Source: Rhodocollybia butyracea (Eukaryota; Basidiomycota; Agaricomycetes; Agaricales; Omphalotaceae). Taken from it: DNA of 64,000 bases. Positions 22,719 to 34,084 of the stretch are shown here, one piece after another. The notes under the pieces are model-generated. The model did not search any database and was not told where the DNA came from. It saw nothing but the letters and a program-made list of their open reading frames with translations. Both the position numbers and the translations under genes were made by a program. The stretch's first letter is position 1, and each line of letters begins with the position of its first letter. The stretch is from the NCBI GenBank assembly GCA_015501585.1, contig JADNRY010000169.1:62001-126000 (forward strand), written 5' to 3'.

Positions 22719-22860
22719 TCCATAACCAGAGGGGCGTGGAGGTAAGTTTTCAGTATGCCCTCTCACAGAGTTGTAAAACTGATGATACTATCTTGTGTTT
22801 TTCTAGGCTCGAGTATGCTGTCATTACCCCGCACTATTTGATTAACTTCACGAAGGTCAT

Positions 22861-25059
22861 GATTGGGTCATGATCCAAATCCTTAGTATACTTATAGAAT
22901 GGTCTTGTACTGGATTTCAATTTCAATTTGAAACGAATTAGTGACACTCATTCAAGGGGGTACCAAAAAAATAATTAATTACACGATGCCGAAAAACATT
23001 TTAAGGCTTCTGGTGGGCCAACCAACCAACCACGTGATCGCAGATCTGCCTTATATAGTAATAATCTTATCTGTGATGTGTCATGTCATTACAAATCAAG
23101 ATAAGATATGAACATGATCTGATCTACACAAGCTTATGACCCGTGACTACGTCACGGAGAGCAAGGAAGGAGGTGATGGTGGTACCATTGAACCTGGAAT
23201 ACCTGGGTTCTGTCAGAGGTAAATGCAACACACATTGCGCTGCACCTGTGTACCATAATCTATAGATGCACCCAGCCCTGGACTCTGCTGTGGCAGAGAG
23301 ATTTGCTGGAAATAAGTAAAAGATGAGCATACGTAGCTTTACAAATCCAGAAGAGTACAAATTGCTGGCTATATGATGTACTCACCCTAACCATGCTTGA
23401 TTCTGGAGTGAAAAGATAAAATCCTGCTCAAATACATGCGGATGATTGGTGCTACTGGGAGTTGTACATGTGATGGCAGCCAAATGGTACTGCAATTGAA
23501 GGTTATCAACCTTGCAGAGACCCACAAAAATTCAATTGTTTTGGTGATGATAGCTCCTACAGGGGAGCTCCAAAGCAGGCTTTCAAGTTTCAAGGGTTGA
23601 ATTTTTGAAGCATTTCAATCTACTAATGAAAACAACTTCAAGAAGAGCCTTGCCTTTATTGATGATCAAGGACTCGAGATCTGGTTGGGGATCTGGGCGG
23701 CGGGATGTACGCCTGCAGGTAGTCCACAGAAGGAACAGCTTCTGTATTTGTACATGAGATACTATTGAGCCAGATGAACCTCATACCAAGCACGGCCCAG
23801 AACCATATTGTTGCTACAGATCACTGCGCAAATTGTGGAAAGAGGTCAAAGCTTGCGAGGTGTGGTACATATTTGAAAGCTTCTATTAGATTGTCAGGAA
23901 GCGGATTCTGGGAAGTATGTTTCCCGCCTTCGTTTATCTTGTGATGCTGCTGGATGACTTATCATTGTGTTATCCAGAAAACATGCCTAAGTTGTACAAA
24001 TCAAATTCAGTCAATCGGGAAGCTCTTCTTTTCTTCCTGTCTAACATATGATTGTTTACACTTACTTACCTTTCTCAGAGTAGTAGATCTACAAACATCT
24101 ACAGTAAAATATGAACATACAGGTTTATACGGTATTTGCAGTAAGTTTACAGCATGGCGATTTACACGGATCCGGTTCTGCCGGCAGCCGCGCTAGATCT
24201 ACTTAGTCACTATTACCAATCAAATTTAAGCGCCCCGACCGAATTTAAAGTATAGGATCTCCACTAGACTGTGACTAGTACCTATGTATATAGTATTGTA
24301 CAGCTTAATCTTGTAATTACAATCCCCAATCTGCACAATAATGATAAATAGTGCCCATGTAACTACTCAAAACCTTCTGAATCACTGGAAGAGGTTGTAA
24401 GTATGGCGCATACTCACACGTGCTCTCGCACTGCCACTGTCCGTATATACAACGATTCGTAGATTAGACCACCATCCCAGATAACCCCGTATAACGACTA
24501 TTACCATCGCGTATTCTCCTGTTGCCTGAAGCCTAGCTTCGCCTCTAGAATATAACGTGGTCCTGTCAATGCGTGCATCCGTTCGTTAGTGTTCTGTCGG
24601 GACTGAACGACAGCCTTTCAGAGGTGCGTAAAAAATATTTTAGTGGGCTCCCGGCACCAACCAACCACCCATCGGGGTGTAACGGACCGCAATCCTGGTA
24701 CCCCCTTGCAATCATTGGTACCCGAGTACAACAGTCAGTTCACTCTCCAAATTTAAACAGTCTAACAGATGTGAGTGCTTAATCGGGAAGGGTTCAGTAG
24801 GCTGAAACATTGAAATTCGGAATGCGCGTCCAATCAGGCTCTTTCCTTCTGACCAACGCAACACAAGTTGGCACTCTCCTTGTCTCTTGCGTGCCCATTT
24901 TTCCTTTTAACACTTCTTTTGTTTGATTAGTCTTTGCCTGTTAGAAGCACATACTCACCATAGTTCTAACTCAGGTAGAACTCTGGTGAAGTCCATATGC
25001 CCTCAATCTACAGAACAAATCACTGTAGTCGTATCTCTATTCCTCTAAGAATTTCTTAA
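22861..25059. other. Intergenic region with no supported gene
   Basis: All ORFs here are under 100 codons and resemble no family. A CCGTGACTACGTCACGG hairpin lies near 23142-23158, and ACCAACCAACCACGTGATCGC near 23020 holds an E-box-like CACGTG. I see no mobile-element ends. Confidence 0.5.
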
Positions 25060-25425
25060 AAAATAGTGCACGCACTACGTAAGTCGCCCGAACAATTGCT
25101 TGTTTGTCCAACAAAGAGCAAACATATCCATGTTCGCGCCTACCGCTCCCTTTATGATGCATGATCCCTTACTTTCCACCCATGAAAAAGCACATCTGCT
25201 ACTAGGAACATCTCTTGAGTATGAAGTGAATAGCATAAGTAGGGGTCTTCTTGCATGCACTGACCCCCTAGATATCATAAACTCTGGCGTTACCTCCTGT
25301 AATGCGAGACGTGTACCCGTCAACTGGATGACTGTGATCAACGTTGGGAGGGTAAACCTAGGGAGAAGAGGCAAAGAGGGTGATGTCGACGGTTAGAGCT
25401 ACGGGGTAAACAACAATGGCCCAAT
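25060..25425. repeat. Third partial copy of the duplicated segment, left piece
   Basis: It matches 15940-16190, for example GACTGTGATCAACGTTGGGAGGGTAAACCTAG and the GCACATCTGCTAC block. It ends at the CCAAT target site of the copia element (25421-25425) and resumes at 31026. Confidence 0.7.
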
Positions 25426-26003
25426 TGTTGGACTTCGTCATCTATCATCTTCATTATACAAGGAAACCAATACAATGTATCGCAAGGTGAATAGTTGTGA
25501 ATTACGCTTATAGCAGTTACACTATGACTTTATTACACAAAATTTCCAGTTCCCATTGATATTGGACAGAAGCTTTTGTTGGACTTTGTCATCTATCATC
25601 TTCATATACTTACTATGGAACAGTCTTAGGCTTCTCACTTCGTTACTATCTATGGAACATTCTCTCTCACTGTAACTACTGGTATGTGAACTAGTTGTAC
25701 TATCTTTATCATGCCCACTCGACATTGCTTTATTATCGTGCTCTTGTCTATTCTTACTTACTTACCTTGTGCTCCATTCCACTCTTGTCTTATTACTCTC
25801 ACTCCGTCTGTGAACGCTTCACATGTTGTACTTATTATTAACTCGCTGGACTCGTATTTAAGCCTGTATGTACTTGTGGAATATCAAGTTGTGTTTTCTC
25901 TGTCTGTGTCTGTGTCTGGACCTTCGTCTCCTCTGTGTCTGTGTGACCAGAGCCAACTAACAGTGTTGAGTACACTGTCTGCCTTATTGATCAACCTCTA
26001 ATA
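25426..26003 (+). repeat. Left LTR of the copia element, with internal rearrangement
   Basis: 25426-25459 equals the first 34 bases of the LTR, 25460-25576 is unrelated filler, and 25577-26003 is a full LTR. Compared with the right LTR it has a few substitutions, a six-base gain near 25627 and a four-base loss near 25763. Confidence 0.8.
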
Positions 26004-26058
26004 GGTTATGGGCCCCGAGCCTAACCATTGACGCCACCATCCCAGTACGCCATTGTTG

Positions 26059-27849
26059 ATGTCACAACAACCCAGCTCATCGAAACCATCCACACGAGCT
26101 TCAGCCACAACTAAGCCAGTTGCCGCCACAAACCCAGAACTCCCTTGCCCCTTGAAAGCACACCTTTGGGATACAATAGAATATCAAGATTGCTACAGCG
26201 ATCTACAGACAGGACAGTGGGAATTTTGCAATCGGAAAATCTGTCCGAACAGATACGACGTACCCAGTCCTACAAAGGATATACCAGAACAAGCTAAAAG
26301 AATTGAAAAATCACAGGAGAAAACAGCGGCACCTAAACCATCAGTACCAACATCGCCACCACAGCAGCCACCCCAGAAGATATCAAAGGCATCATCTCAA
26401 GCATCTCAGCATGCAGCACAGCCGCAGCCACCACCGCCGCCGCCTCCAACACCACCAGCTCCAGAACCGATATCATTCGGTGCAACAGAATCAGATCACA
26501 GTACTCCTTTGATCCCAATAGCAGATTTACCTCATAGCTCACCACCATCTGACGGAGACGATCCAGGATCATCAGACGAAGAAGAATCAGATAGCCACTC
26601 ATCTGACAACAAGATGTCCAAAGCACTGAAAGCATTTGACAAGGTCACCACCCTTAAACCGGATGGATCGAACTGGGACACATGGAAAAGCCAAGTAGAA
26701 TTAGCTGCAAAGTCCATAAATTACAGCCAATACCTCACATGGAATCCCCATGAAGCAACAGACACACGAGAAGCCGGCAATACAGGAGATAAATCATCTG
26801 ATACAGATTTGCTAAATGCTTTAATTGGCAGATTATCGGATGGCATTTTCCGAAGGTATAGAAATTATACCAACACTCGTGATGTGTGGACAAATTTAAT
26901 CGCTGATTTTGACTCCAAAAATGTGCTCACAGAATCACACCTACAGAGACAGCTTCACACCATGCGTTGCTACGAGCCATCTAGGGTTAATGAACACCTA
27001 GACACTATGTTGGAAATCCGAGACAGTCTTGAAACCCGCGGCATTGAATTTAGCGATGAAATGTTTAACAACACCATTATATCCTCTATCCCCAATCAAT
27101 TCAGACCCACCATTAATGCACTTGTTGTAGTCACATCTCGAACCAACAAGAAACTTGCAACACAGGAATTGATTGCCACCATTTGTGCAGAAGCACAGGG
27201 ACACGTACGTAGTACTAGTCATCACAACAAGGGGAAAAAGGAATCGGCTAATTATGCAGGAAATTCCCAAGGTCGAGGTGGATTCCGAAGTCGAGGATTT
27301 TCTCAGAGGGGATTTTCTAGGGGCCAAGGAAACTCGAAACCAAGCGGACCTAACAGGTCTACTTCCGCATGTTTTAATTGTGCAGAGAAAGGACATTTTG
27401 CGAGCACATGTCCATCGCCAAAACGGCCACAGGCTAATCAAGCCAATGAGAGTAGGGAAACTCACAAGCCAAAAGAGGGGAAGAAATCAGATGGAAACTG
27501 GAGATCTAGGCCAAAGGGGAAGGAAACCGCATCTTCATCACAGATTGAAGAAGTCCCAGAATCATCTTGGGCAGTCATTGAGTTGTCATCGGACACCAGC
27601 TTCGTCTTTCCTCCCACCAAATCCTACACCAAGCTTGGAAACTTGACGGCATCTTTCCAGATGTCCCCAACTACAGCAGAAACATATCTCACATTTGATT
27701 TCAATGATATTGCTGATGAACATGAAACAGCAATGATGGGAGCACATAGCCGAGGGGCTATACTATTTGATTCTGGATGTTTGAGCCATATGACTCCTAT
27801 GGAAGACAGCCTCCAAGATCTAAAGTCTATTCTGACTAAAGTCATTTAA
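26059..27849 (+). CDS. Copia Gag with zinc knuckle and start of protease
   Basis: ATG 26059 opens a reading frame with a Pro/Gln/Ser-rich N-terminus, a copia Gag core (LKPDGSNWDTWKSQVELAA; LHTMRCYEPSRVNEHLDTM), an Arg/Gly-rich stretch and a CCHC zinc knuckle CFNCAEKGHFASTC near 27370. The aspartic protease motif ILFDSGCLSHMTP follows near 27761. The frame stops at TAA 27847-27849 inside the protease. The following bases continue the same protein (AANAGTFNSS), so the stop is a mutation, most simply CAA to TAA, and not the natural end of Gag. Confidence 0.88.
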   Translation: MSQQPSSSKPSTRASATTKPVAATNPELPCPLKAHLWDTIEYQDCYSDLQTGQWEFCNRKICPNRYDVPSPTKDIPEQAKRIEKSQEKTAAPKPSVPTSPPQQPPQKISKASSQASQHAAQPQPPPPPPPTPPAPEPISFGATESDHSTPLIPIADLPHSSPPSDGDDPGSSDEEESDSHSSDNKMSKALKAFDKVTTLKPDGSNWDTWKSQVELAAKSINYSQYLTWNPHEATDTREAGNTGDKSSDTDLLNALIGRLSDGIFRRYRNYTNTRDVWTNLIADFDSKNVLTESHLQRQLHTMRCYEPSRVNEHLDTMLEIRDSLETRGIEFSDEMFNNTIISSIPNQFRPTINALVVVTSRTNKKLATQELIATICAEAQGHVRSTSHHNKGKKESANYAGNSQGRGGFRSRGFSQRGFSRGQGNSKPSGPNRSTSACFNCAEKGHFASTCPSPKRPQANQANESRETHKPKEGKKSDGNWRSRPKGKETASSSQIEEVPESSWAVIELSSDTSFVFPPTKSYTKLGNLTASFQMSPTTAETYLTFDFNDIADEHETAMMGAHSRGAILFDSGCLSHMTPMEDSLQDLKSILTKVI

Positions 27850-30590
27850 GCAGCCAATGCCGGAACTTTTAATTCTAGCATGGCAGGTACACTTCATTTG
27901 GATATTCCAATTGATAACCACAGCAATACTTGAACTGTCCCGCTCCATAATGCCCTCCTATGCCCCAACATTCCCAACACTCTTATTTCCTTGGGAAAAC
28001 TTGATGATGATGGATACAATATCCACATTGGGAATGGTTTACTCACCATGACTGACCCCAGCAACAGGATCGTTGCACGTATTCCGAAGATCCATGGACT
28101 CTACCAGATTCCCATGGAGGAACATGCTTATGTTGCCAAAGATCGACTGGTATCACTCTATGATGCCCACTGCATCTTAGGCCATCAGAACTATGCTTAT
28201 ATTAAGCATTTATTCACACACAACCAGATCAATGGGATGAGATTGGATAAATCTTACATGGACGAGCCAGAATGCCATACATGCTTGCTAAATAAGGCAG
28301 CAAGATTTCCAATTGCCAAATTACGGTCTTCTCCACGAGCGGAGAATTACGGAGATGTTTTTCACATGGACGTTTGGGGACCCGCATCAGTTCAGACCAT
28401 CAACCGCTGCACTTACGCCCTCACCATAGTCGACGAGGCGACTCTATGGTTAGAGGAACCATTGCTGAAAAGCAAGGATGAAGCATTCACCCAGTACATC
28501 ATTATTCAAACAAATCTCCAGACTCAATATGGCATCACTGTTAAAATTCTTCACTCTGATCGAGGGGGAGAGTTTCTTAGCCGAGAATTCAACCAGTACC
28601 TGGAACAACTTGGCACCCAGCGGAGATTAACAGTACATGACACTCCGGAACATAACGGCATAGCGGAACACACCCATCAGACTCTACTGAATGCAGTACA
28701 AAGTCTAATCATTTCATCAGGACTTCCTAAATGGCTATGGGGATTTATGATGAAGTACGTGGTTTATATTTGGAATAGGACACCAAAGAAGGGAATTAAT
28801 ATGGCGACACCATATGAAAAACGGTTCAATCAAAAACCCGACATTTCTAATTTTCAAATCTTCGGGAGCATAGTGTATGTAAAGAAGGAGAAAGAACCTG
28901 GAAAATTTGAACCACAGGTACAAGAAGGAAGATGGATAGGTATAGTCACGGAATCTAACGGATATTTTATCTATTGGCCACAGCAACGAACAGTTACCAC
29001 GGAACGAAATGTAACAATTTCCAACAGGCAGATCCAACTCATTGAGGAGGAGGATGGAAATTTGGAAAATTTGGAAACATCAGTCACTGAGTCGGAACAG
29101 CCTATTATTCCTGTACCTGATGAAATTGCAGAGCCCATCCCGCCGGAACAACTTACCGGAAAACGTGTCAGGCGACCCACTCAGAAAATCAGGGATATCA
29201 TTGAAGGATCAGCAGAGGGTAACACAGAACTCCGATACCTCACAGCATCGCTTGCACAAGTCACATCTGAAATTGAATCAGATCCTTTATCAGTTGCAGA
29301 AGCTATGCGCCGACCTGACTGGCCAAAATGGCAAGAAGCCATGAATGAAGAGATATCCAGACTTAACCAGCGTGGAACTCACAATATAGTCACGGCACCA
29401 TCAGATGCAAACATTCTCACATCCAAATGGGTTTATCAAACCAAGAAGGATGAACAAGGATGGCTTCCTAGTCACAGAGCCAGACTTGTGGTGCGAGGAT
29501 TTAATCAAATCCCAGATGTTGATTATTTTCCAGATGAAACTTTTGCATCAGTTGCCAAACTTGCATCAGCCAGAACTATTCTCAGCATCGCAGCTGAACA
29601 CAGCTGGATCATTCATCAGATGGATGTCAAATCGGCATATCTCGATGGCAAACTCGACGACAGTGAAAAGATGTACATGAAGGCACCAACCGGCATTAAT
29701 CTAGGTGTAAAACCCGGACAAGTACTTCGACTCAAACTTGCATTGTATGGACTTAAACAAGCAGGTAAAAGATGGTATTTGCGATTCAGAGAAATCATGA
29801 CAAAGCTAGGCTTCAAATGGTCAGATTTTGATCATGCCGTATTTTATCGCACCGATCCATTCACAATCATTTTCATCCATGTGGATGATATGACATTGGT
29901 TACCAAAACTCTGGAAATTATGACACAGCTGAAGAAATCTATCAGCGCAATTATCAAAGTCACAGATCAGGGCGAAATTCATTGGCTACTTGGAATCGAG
30001 ATTCAGAGATCACTTCACAGCAGATTTATCTGTTTATCAAAGTGATCATACATTGATGCTATTCTTAGCCGCTACGGATTCTCTGACATAAAGCCACTCT
30101 CAATTCCTTTTGACCCTCATATTCATCTCACCAAAGACCAGATGCCACAGACTGTGGAGGATATCACCGCAATGCGGGATAAGCCTTACCGAGAAGCACT
30201 TGGTGCTCTCCAATATCTTTCCATTGCCACACGACCCGACATCACCTATATGGTTGCCATTCTTGCCCAATTCTCGCAGAATCCAGGCATCACTCATTGG
30301 AACAGACTTAGGCATGTATACGCTTATCTGAAATATACCCGGGATTATTGGCTGACTTCAGGAGGAGTGCAGAAACATCCTGTCGAGGGATTTACGGATG
30401 CCAATGGAATGCCCCAAGAGGACAGACATGCCATATCAGGATATGTTTTTATGCTCAATGGAGGAGCAGTATCATGGTCATCAAAGCGACAGGACACCAT
30501 CGCTTTAGCGAAAGATGACAGGTTTCATGCGCGGACCAAACACATTGATATACGGTATCATTTCATTCGGTATGCTATTGAAGAAGGTTT
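27850..30590 (+). pseudogene. Copia integrase, reverse transcriptase and RNase H, broken
   Basis: The frame resumes after the stop. A TGA near 27932 follows HSNT. Then come the integrase zinc domain (H...H, CHTCLLN near 28270), the catalytic core with MDVWGPAS and HSDRGGEFLS, reverse transcriptase with MDVKSAYLDGKL near 29620 and FIHVDDMTLV near 29870, a TGA at about 30043 after CLSK, and RNase H from YIDAILSRYGF to AKDDRFHARTKHIDIRYHF. In RNase H, WSSKRQDTIAL is joined directly to AKDDRFHARTKHID. The usual segment between those motifs, with catalytic acidic residues, is missing, as if deleted between two similar IAL-encoding stretches. The copy cannot supply its own enzymes. Confidence 0.88.
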
Positions 30591-30599
30591 GAGGAGGAG

Positions 30600-31025
30600 T
30601 GTTGGACTTCATCATCTATCATCTTCATTATACTTACTATGGAACAGTCTTCTCACTTCGTTACTATCTATGGAACATTCTCTCTCGCTGTAACTACTGG
30701 TATGTGAACTAGTTGTACTATCTTTATCATGCCCACTCGACATTGCTTTATTATGGTGCTCTCGTCTATTCTTACTTACTTACCTTCCTTGTGCTCCATT
30801 CCACTCTCGTCTTATTACTCTCACTCCGTCTGTGAACGCTTCACGCGTTGTACTTATTATTAACTCGCTGGACTCGTATTTAAGCCTGTATGTACTTGTG
30901 GAATATCAAGTTGTGTTTTCTCTGTCTGTGTCTGTGTCTGGACCTTCGTCTCCTCTGTGTCTGTGTGACCAGAGCCAACTAACAGTGTTGAGTACACTGT
31001 CTGCCTTATCGATCAACCTCTAATA
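30600..31025 (+). repeat. Right LTR of the copia element
   Basis: This 426 bp repeat runs from TGTTGGACTTC to CTCTAATA, is preceded by the purine tract GAGGAGGAG and is followed by CCAAT. Confidence 0.9.
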
Positions 31026-31030
31026 CCAAT

Positions 31031-31800
31031 GGTAAACGGACCTAATCTAAAGCAATCAGTCATTAACCGGCCTCGCACAGGACGGTCGCCAGTATGTTTA
31101 TCCGCTTAGTGTGGTAATGTAGTGTATTGCTAAGCCAGTCGAGATGCAGGTTGATGAGAGGGACGACTGAGTCACGTGCTGTTGGGGAATAATGTCCACA
31201 GAAAGAGCATTCCTCCTTCTTGGAAAGGTCATGTGAGAGACACACCCAGGCATGCCGATACGCGCATGAACCTTTTTGACCTACCTTCTGCAAACCCAGA
31301 CCAGAGGAAACAAATTAGCGTGAGCTGCACAGTAATATTTAATGCTAAAAAGGCAAGTCCTAAAACGACTTTTCATCGACATCATTGGCATCCATCAATG
31401 TTTCAACAGGAGGGCAGCACATACTCACTGTGTATTGTTCGAGAAATACGAGCGCAAATTCATAAAGCAAAGAGATATCAAGGGGTTTGAGGCCATCGGG
31501 GATGTGTTCGAGGATGATTGACGAGTACTTGAGTTTTGACGTACAGATGTCAGATGCGTTGCAACTTGCAAGGAGAAGGCGTCGATGTTCCATGATACAA
31601 GAGAAAGTGTTGGTGTTGGGAAGATGTGGATGTTCGTTGATGTGGAAGAAAGCTTTTGATTCAGCTGGCTCTCTGCGTTTGTCTAAAGAATGGGTACCTG
31701 GGTTTCCGGCTTTGGTTGAAGCAGCTGGTGGCAGAAAGAGCGCGACAGATGAGGGCATAGTCGATTGATCAAGAAGCGTAGAAATGACGAAACAGTAACG
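31031..31800. repeat. Third partial copy of the duplicated segment, right piece
   Basis: It continues the 25060-25425 piece across the copia insertion and matches about 16610-17170. Landmarks are ACCGGCCTCGnnCAGGA, the AATGTCCACAG.AAGAGCATnCTC block and the GATGTGTTCGAGGATG block. Similarity is lost near 31800, so this unit has no TPR-CHAT gene. Confidence 0.7.
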
Positions 31801-34080
31801 AAACTCCGGTTCAAGACGCAAATCGGTTAAAATCGGATGTCTCCCTAACCCTATAATGTGGTTCAAAGCTGAACCAAATAAAATTTATTTATTTTTGAGT
31901 GGAAAATAGCGTGACAGGGCTTTTGGGGAAATTTACCCGCGGTTTGCCAGGCTCTCCCGACGTCCTCTTTACCTCCTGCTTCCTTCTTACATCGACATAC
32001 CGCCACCTGTGCTTCCTTCCTCTCTTGAGCTGTCTTTTGTGCCATGGAATGTACTTCGGGGACCTGTATATTCAATTCCTCTGAACTTTTCCGTGAAGGT
32101 CGTCGTAAGTTGCAAAATACGAAGTGCAATTAGCTGGTTTCAAGAGAAATCAGCGCTATATTCACTCCGAGGAGCAGCCATGGTGACTTAATTTTTCTCC
32201 AGAGTTGCCCGTATGCCTAAGGCTGACCATTTGTATAAAGATCTCGCTAGGCTCTTATTTCCTTTCTTCGTTATCATGCCTCCCTCTCGTACTGGTACTG
32301 GCACGAAAGAGGAGGCAGAGAGGAGAAAGAAGACTGGTATGTTTCCTTTAGGTTTTTGTGTGTTTCACGTTCTGAGTTTCTTATGCGCAGATTCCAACCT
32401 CGTCTCGTCTGTCTTAGACTCTGCTGAAAAGGGGTATACATTCAGGAACCATTGACCCATCCCGCTTTTGACCTCACCGAGTCTGGACTTCCTCAATGTC
32501 TTCGGATTTTCTGTGAGCCTAATGCCTCTGTCAATGCATGGTGCAATATGGGTCACTTGCAGGGAAGCATTGTTGGGACTCTTGTCTTACAGTTCAACGG
32601 GGAAGAAGGTATCACTATAGAGGAGTTCGCAGAGCTGCGCAAGAGATCCCATAAATGTGCCTCTTGCTTGTGTTTCTGTTGTTGTAAAAGGGGGAAAAAC
32701 TCAAATACAAGCTACGCTCATCCTCCAAATGTGGGGAAAAAAGCACACCAGAGGGTAGAGATGGGTAAAGCCCTGGGTCAACAACCCAATGGGGTCTCAT
32801 TCCATAAAACTAGGTACTTATATACTATACAACTGTATACTACACTATATAAGGGAATTGACTTGCTATAAGTCCAGGCAAGTCATTATGAGTCATTTAG
32901 AATCATTGCACAGTCATGCACAGTCAATGACTCAATGCACAGTAACTATGTACTACAAATGAGTCAGTCCAGGTTTGTACACGGAGGCACTTGCAAATAT
33001 TCCAGTCCAAATTCCTACAGTTTCTTCTCCTTTGATGCGTATCATACCCATACGCAGTATGATCTGATCTGCAAGAATACGCCTGAACTTGAACTTGGTA
33101 AGCCATACAGTCCCCATATCTCTTAAGTTGTACACTATGCCATATTCTGAACAATGGTAAAAAACACTCGTAGTCTCAGTCGTTTCGATTAAGTAATAGA
33201 GCACACAGATCGGGTATGGTCGTTAAACTTCGCTTTCCGCGCGCGCTTATATAGTAAGCTATATGTCACATCTTATCGTTTCTCTCCCAACTAGCCCATC
33301 ATTCCTCATCGTTCCAACTCCAATGGGAGGTTAGGTAGGAGGTAACAGGACGGCCACGAAGTCGAAGTTAACCGTGGTACAGTTACGGTGTACTATGGTA
33401 AGCCCTATTCGGAAGTCACAGGCTACAGGCTGTGTCGCCGGTCAAATGGAGCGCAGTGGGGACTATTAGTTGTGAGACGCAGGCGATGAGGATAGATGTA
33501 TCTCTGTTATTCTACTTGCCCAGTTAGAGCTCGGCTTTATATACTGTGGTAGTACAAAGTATTCCAATGCGACTCGGTTCTGGAAGTTACCAGATTACCC
33601 TCATCGGCTCGGCAACTGCAACAGATGGGAAGACTCATATGCCGCATCATCAACATCGTAAAATATCCGATTTTCAAGTTGTATATGGGCCCCATACTTG
33701 GCAGGCGGTGCTTACCGTTATGAATGGCTAGCGTTGGGAAAGTGACAACTAGCCTCCGAGTAAGGTGTAACCTTCCTTAGCATACTTTGTAGCAAAGTCA
33801 AACTATCTATCGCTTGGGCTTGAACTGCACTAGCCAACCATGATCACAGCTAGCTTGATTGGACCAAGCTATTATTGACCATGATATGGGATGCTCTTCA
33901 GGTCACGGTTAATTCGTGTCGGTTGTCCAGACTCCAAGCCAGCTATAAACTTTCAGAGTTGTTTCAAGAAGTTTTGAGCCCTACTACGCTTCCTTCACTC
34001 GTTTTTTATGGCAGTTCCGAGAGATGTGAAAGCTGGTATTATTAACACTAGTAATAACGCCAAGGATGATCATCAACTAG
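31801..34080. other. Mostly non-genic region with one possible coding remnant
   Basis: Around 32276-32640 a small exon (MPPSRTGTGTKEEAERRKKT), a GT-AG intron (about 32337-32390) and a second stretch including HPAFDLTESGLPQCL and GEEGITIEEFAEL look like coding sequence, but a frame change near 32450 separates the two halves of the second exon. I do not recognise the protein. 32880-32970 is rich in GAGTCA/CACAGTCA repeats. Nothing else is supported up to 34080. Confidence 0.4.
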
Positions 34081-34084
34081 ATTG

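Larger units (their letters stand above)
15940..22860. repeat. Tandem segmental duplication, unit 2
   Basis: This is the direct copy of unit 1 and lies immediately downstream of it. It carries the intact TPR-CHAT gene at its right end. Similarity extends past the stop codon into a 3' region with a GTAAGT...CTAG intron-like block followed by GCTCGAGTA/GCTCAAGTA. Its left third (about 16020-17280) also matches the third, partial unit at 25060-25425 and 31031-31800. Confidence 0.75.
25426..31025 (+). mobile_element. Ty1/copia LTR retrotransposon, degenerate
   Basis: The element is flanked by CCAAT on both sides (25421-25425 and 31026-31030). LTRs of about 426 bp begin TGTTGGACTT and end CTCTAATA. 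The left LTR is rearranged: its first 34 bases are followed by 117 foreign bases, then the LTR starts again at 25577 and ends at 26003. GGTTATGGGCCC, a candidate primer-binding site, follows it, and GAGGAGGAG precedes the right LTR (30600-31025). Coding order is gag, protease, integrase, reverse transcriptase, RNase H, as in Ty1/copia. Stops at about 27847, 27932 and 30043 and a deletion in RNase H make it non-autonomous. It inserted into the third copy of the duplicated segment. Confidence 0.92.
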
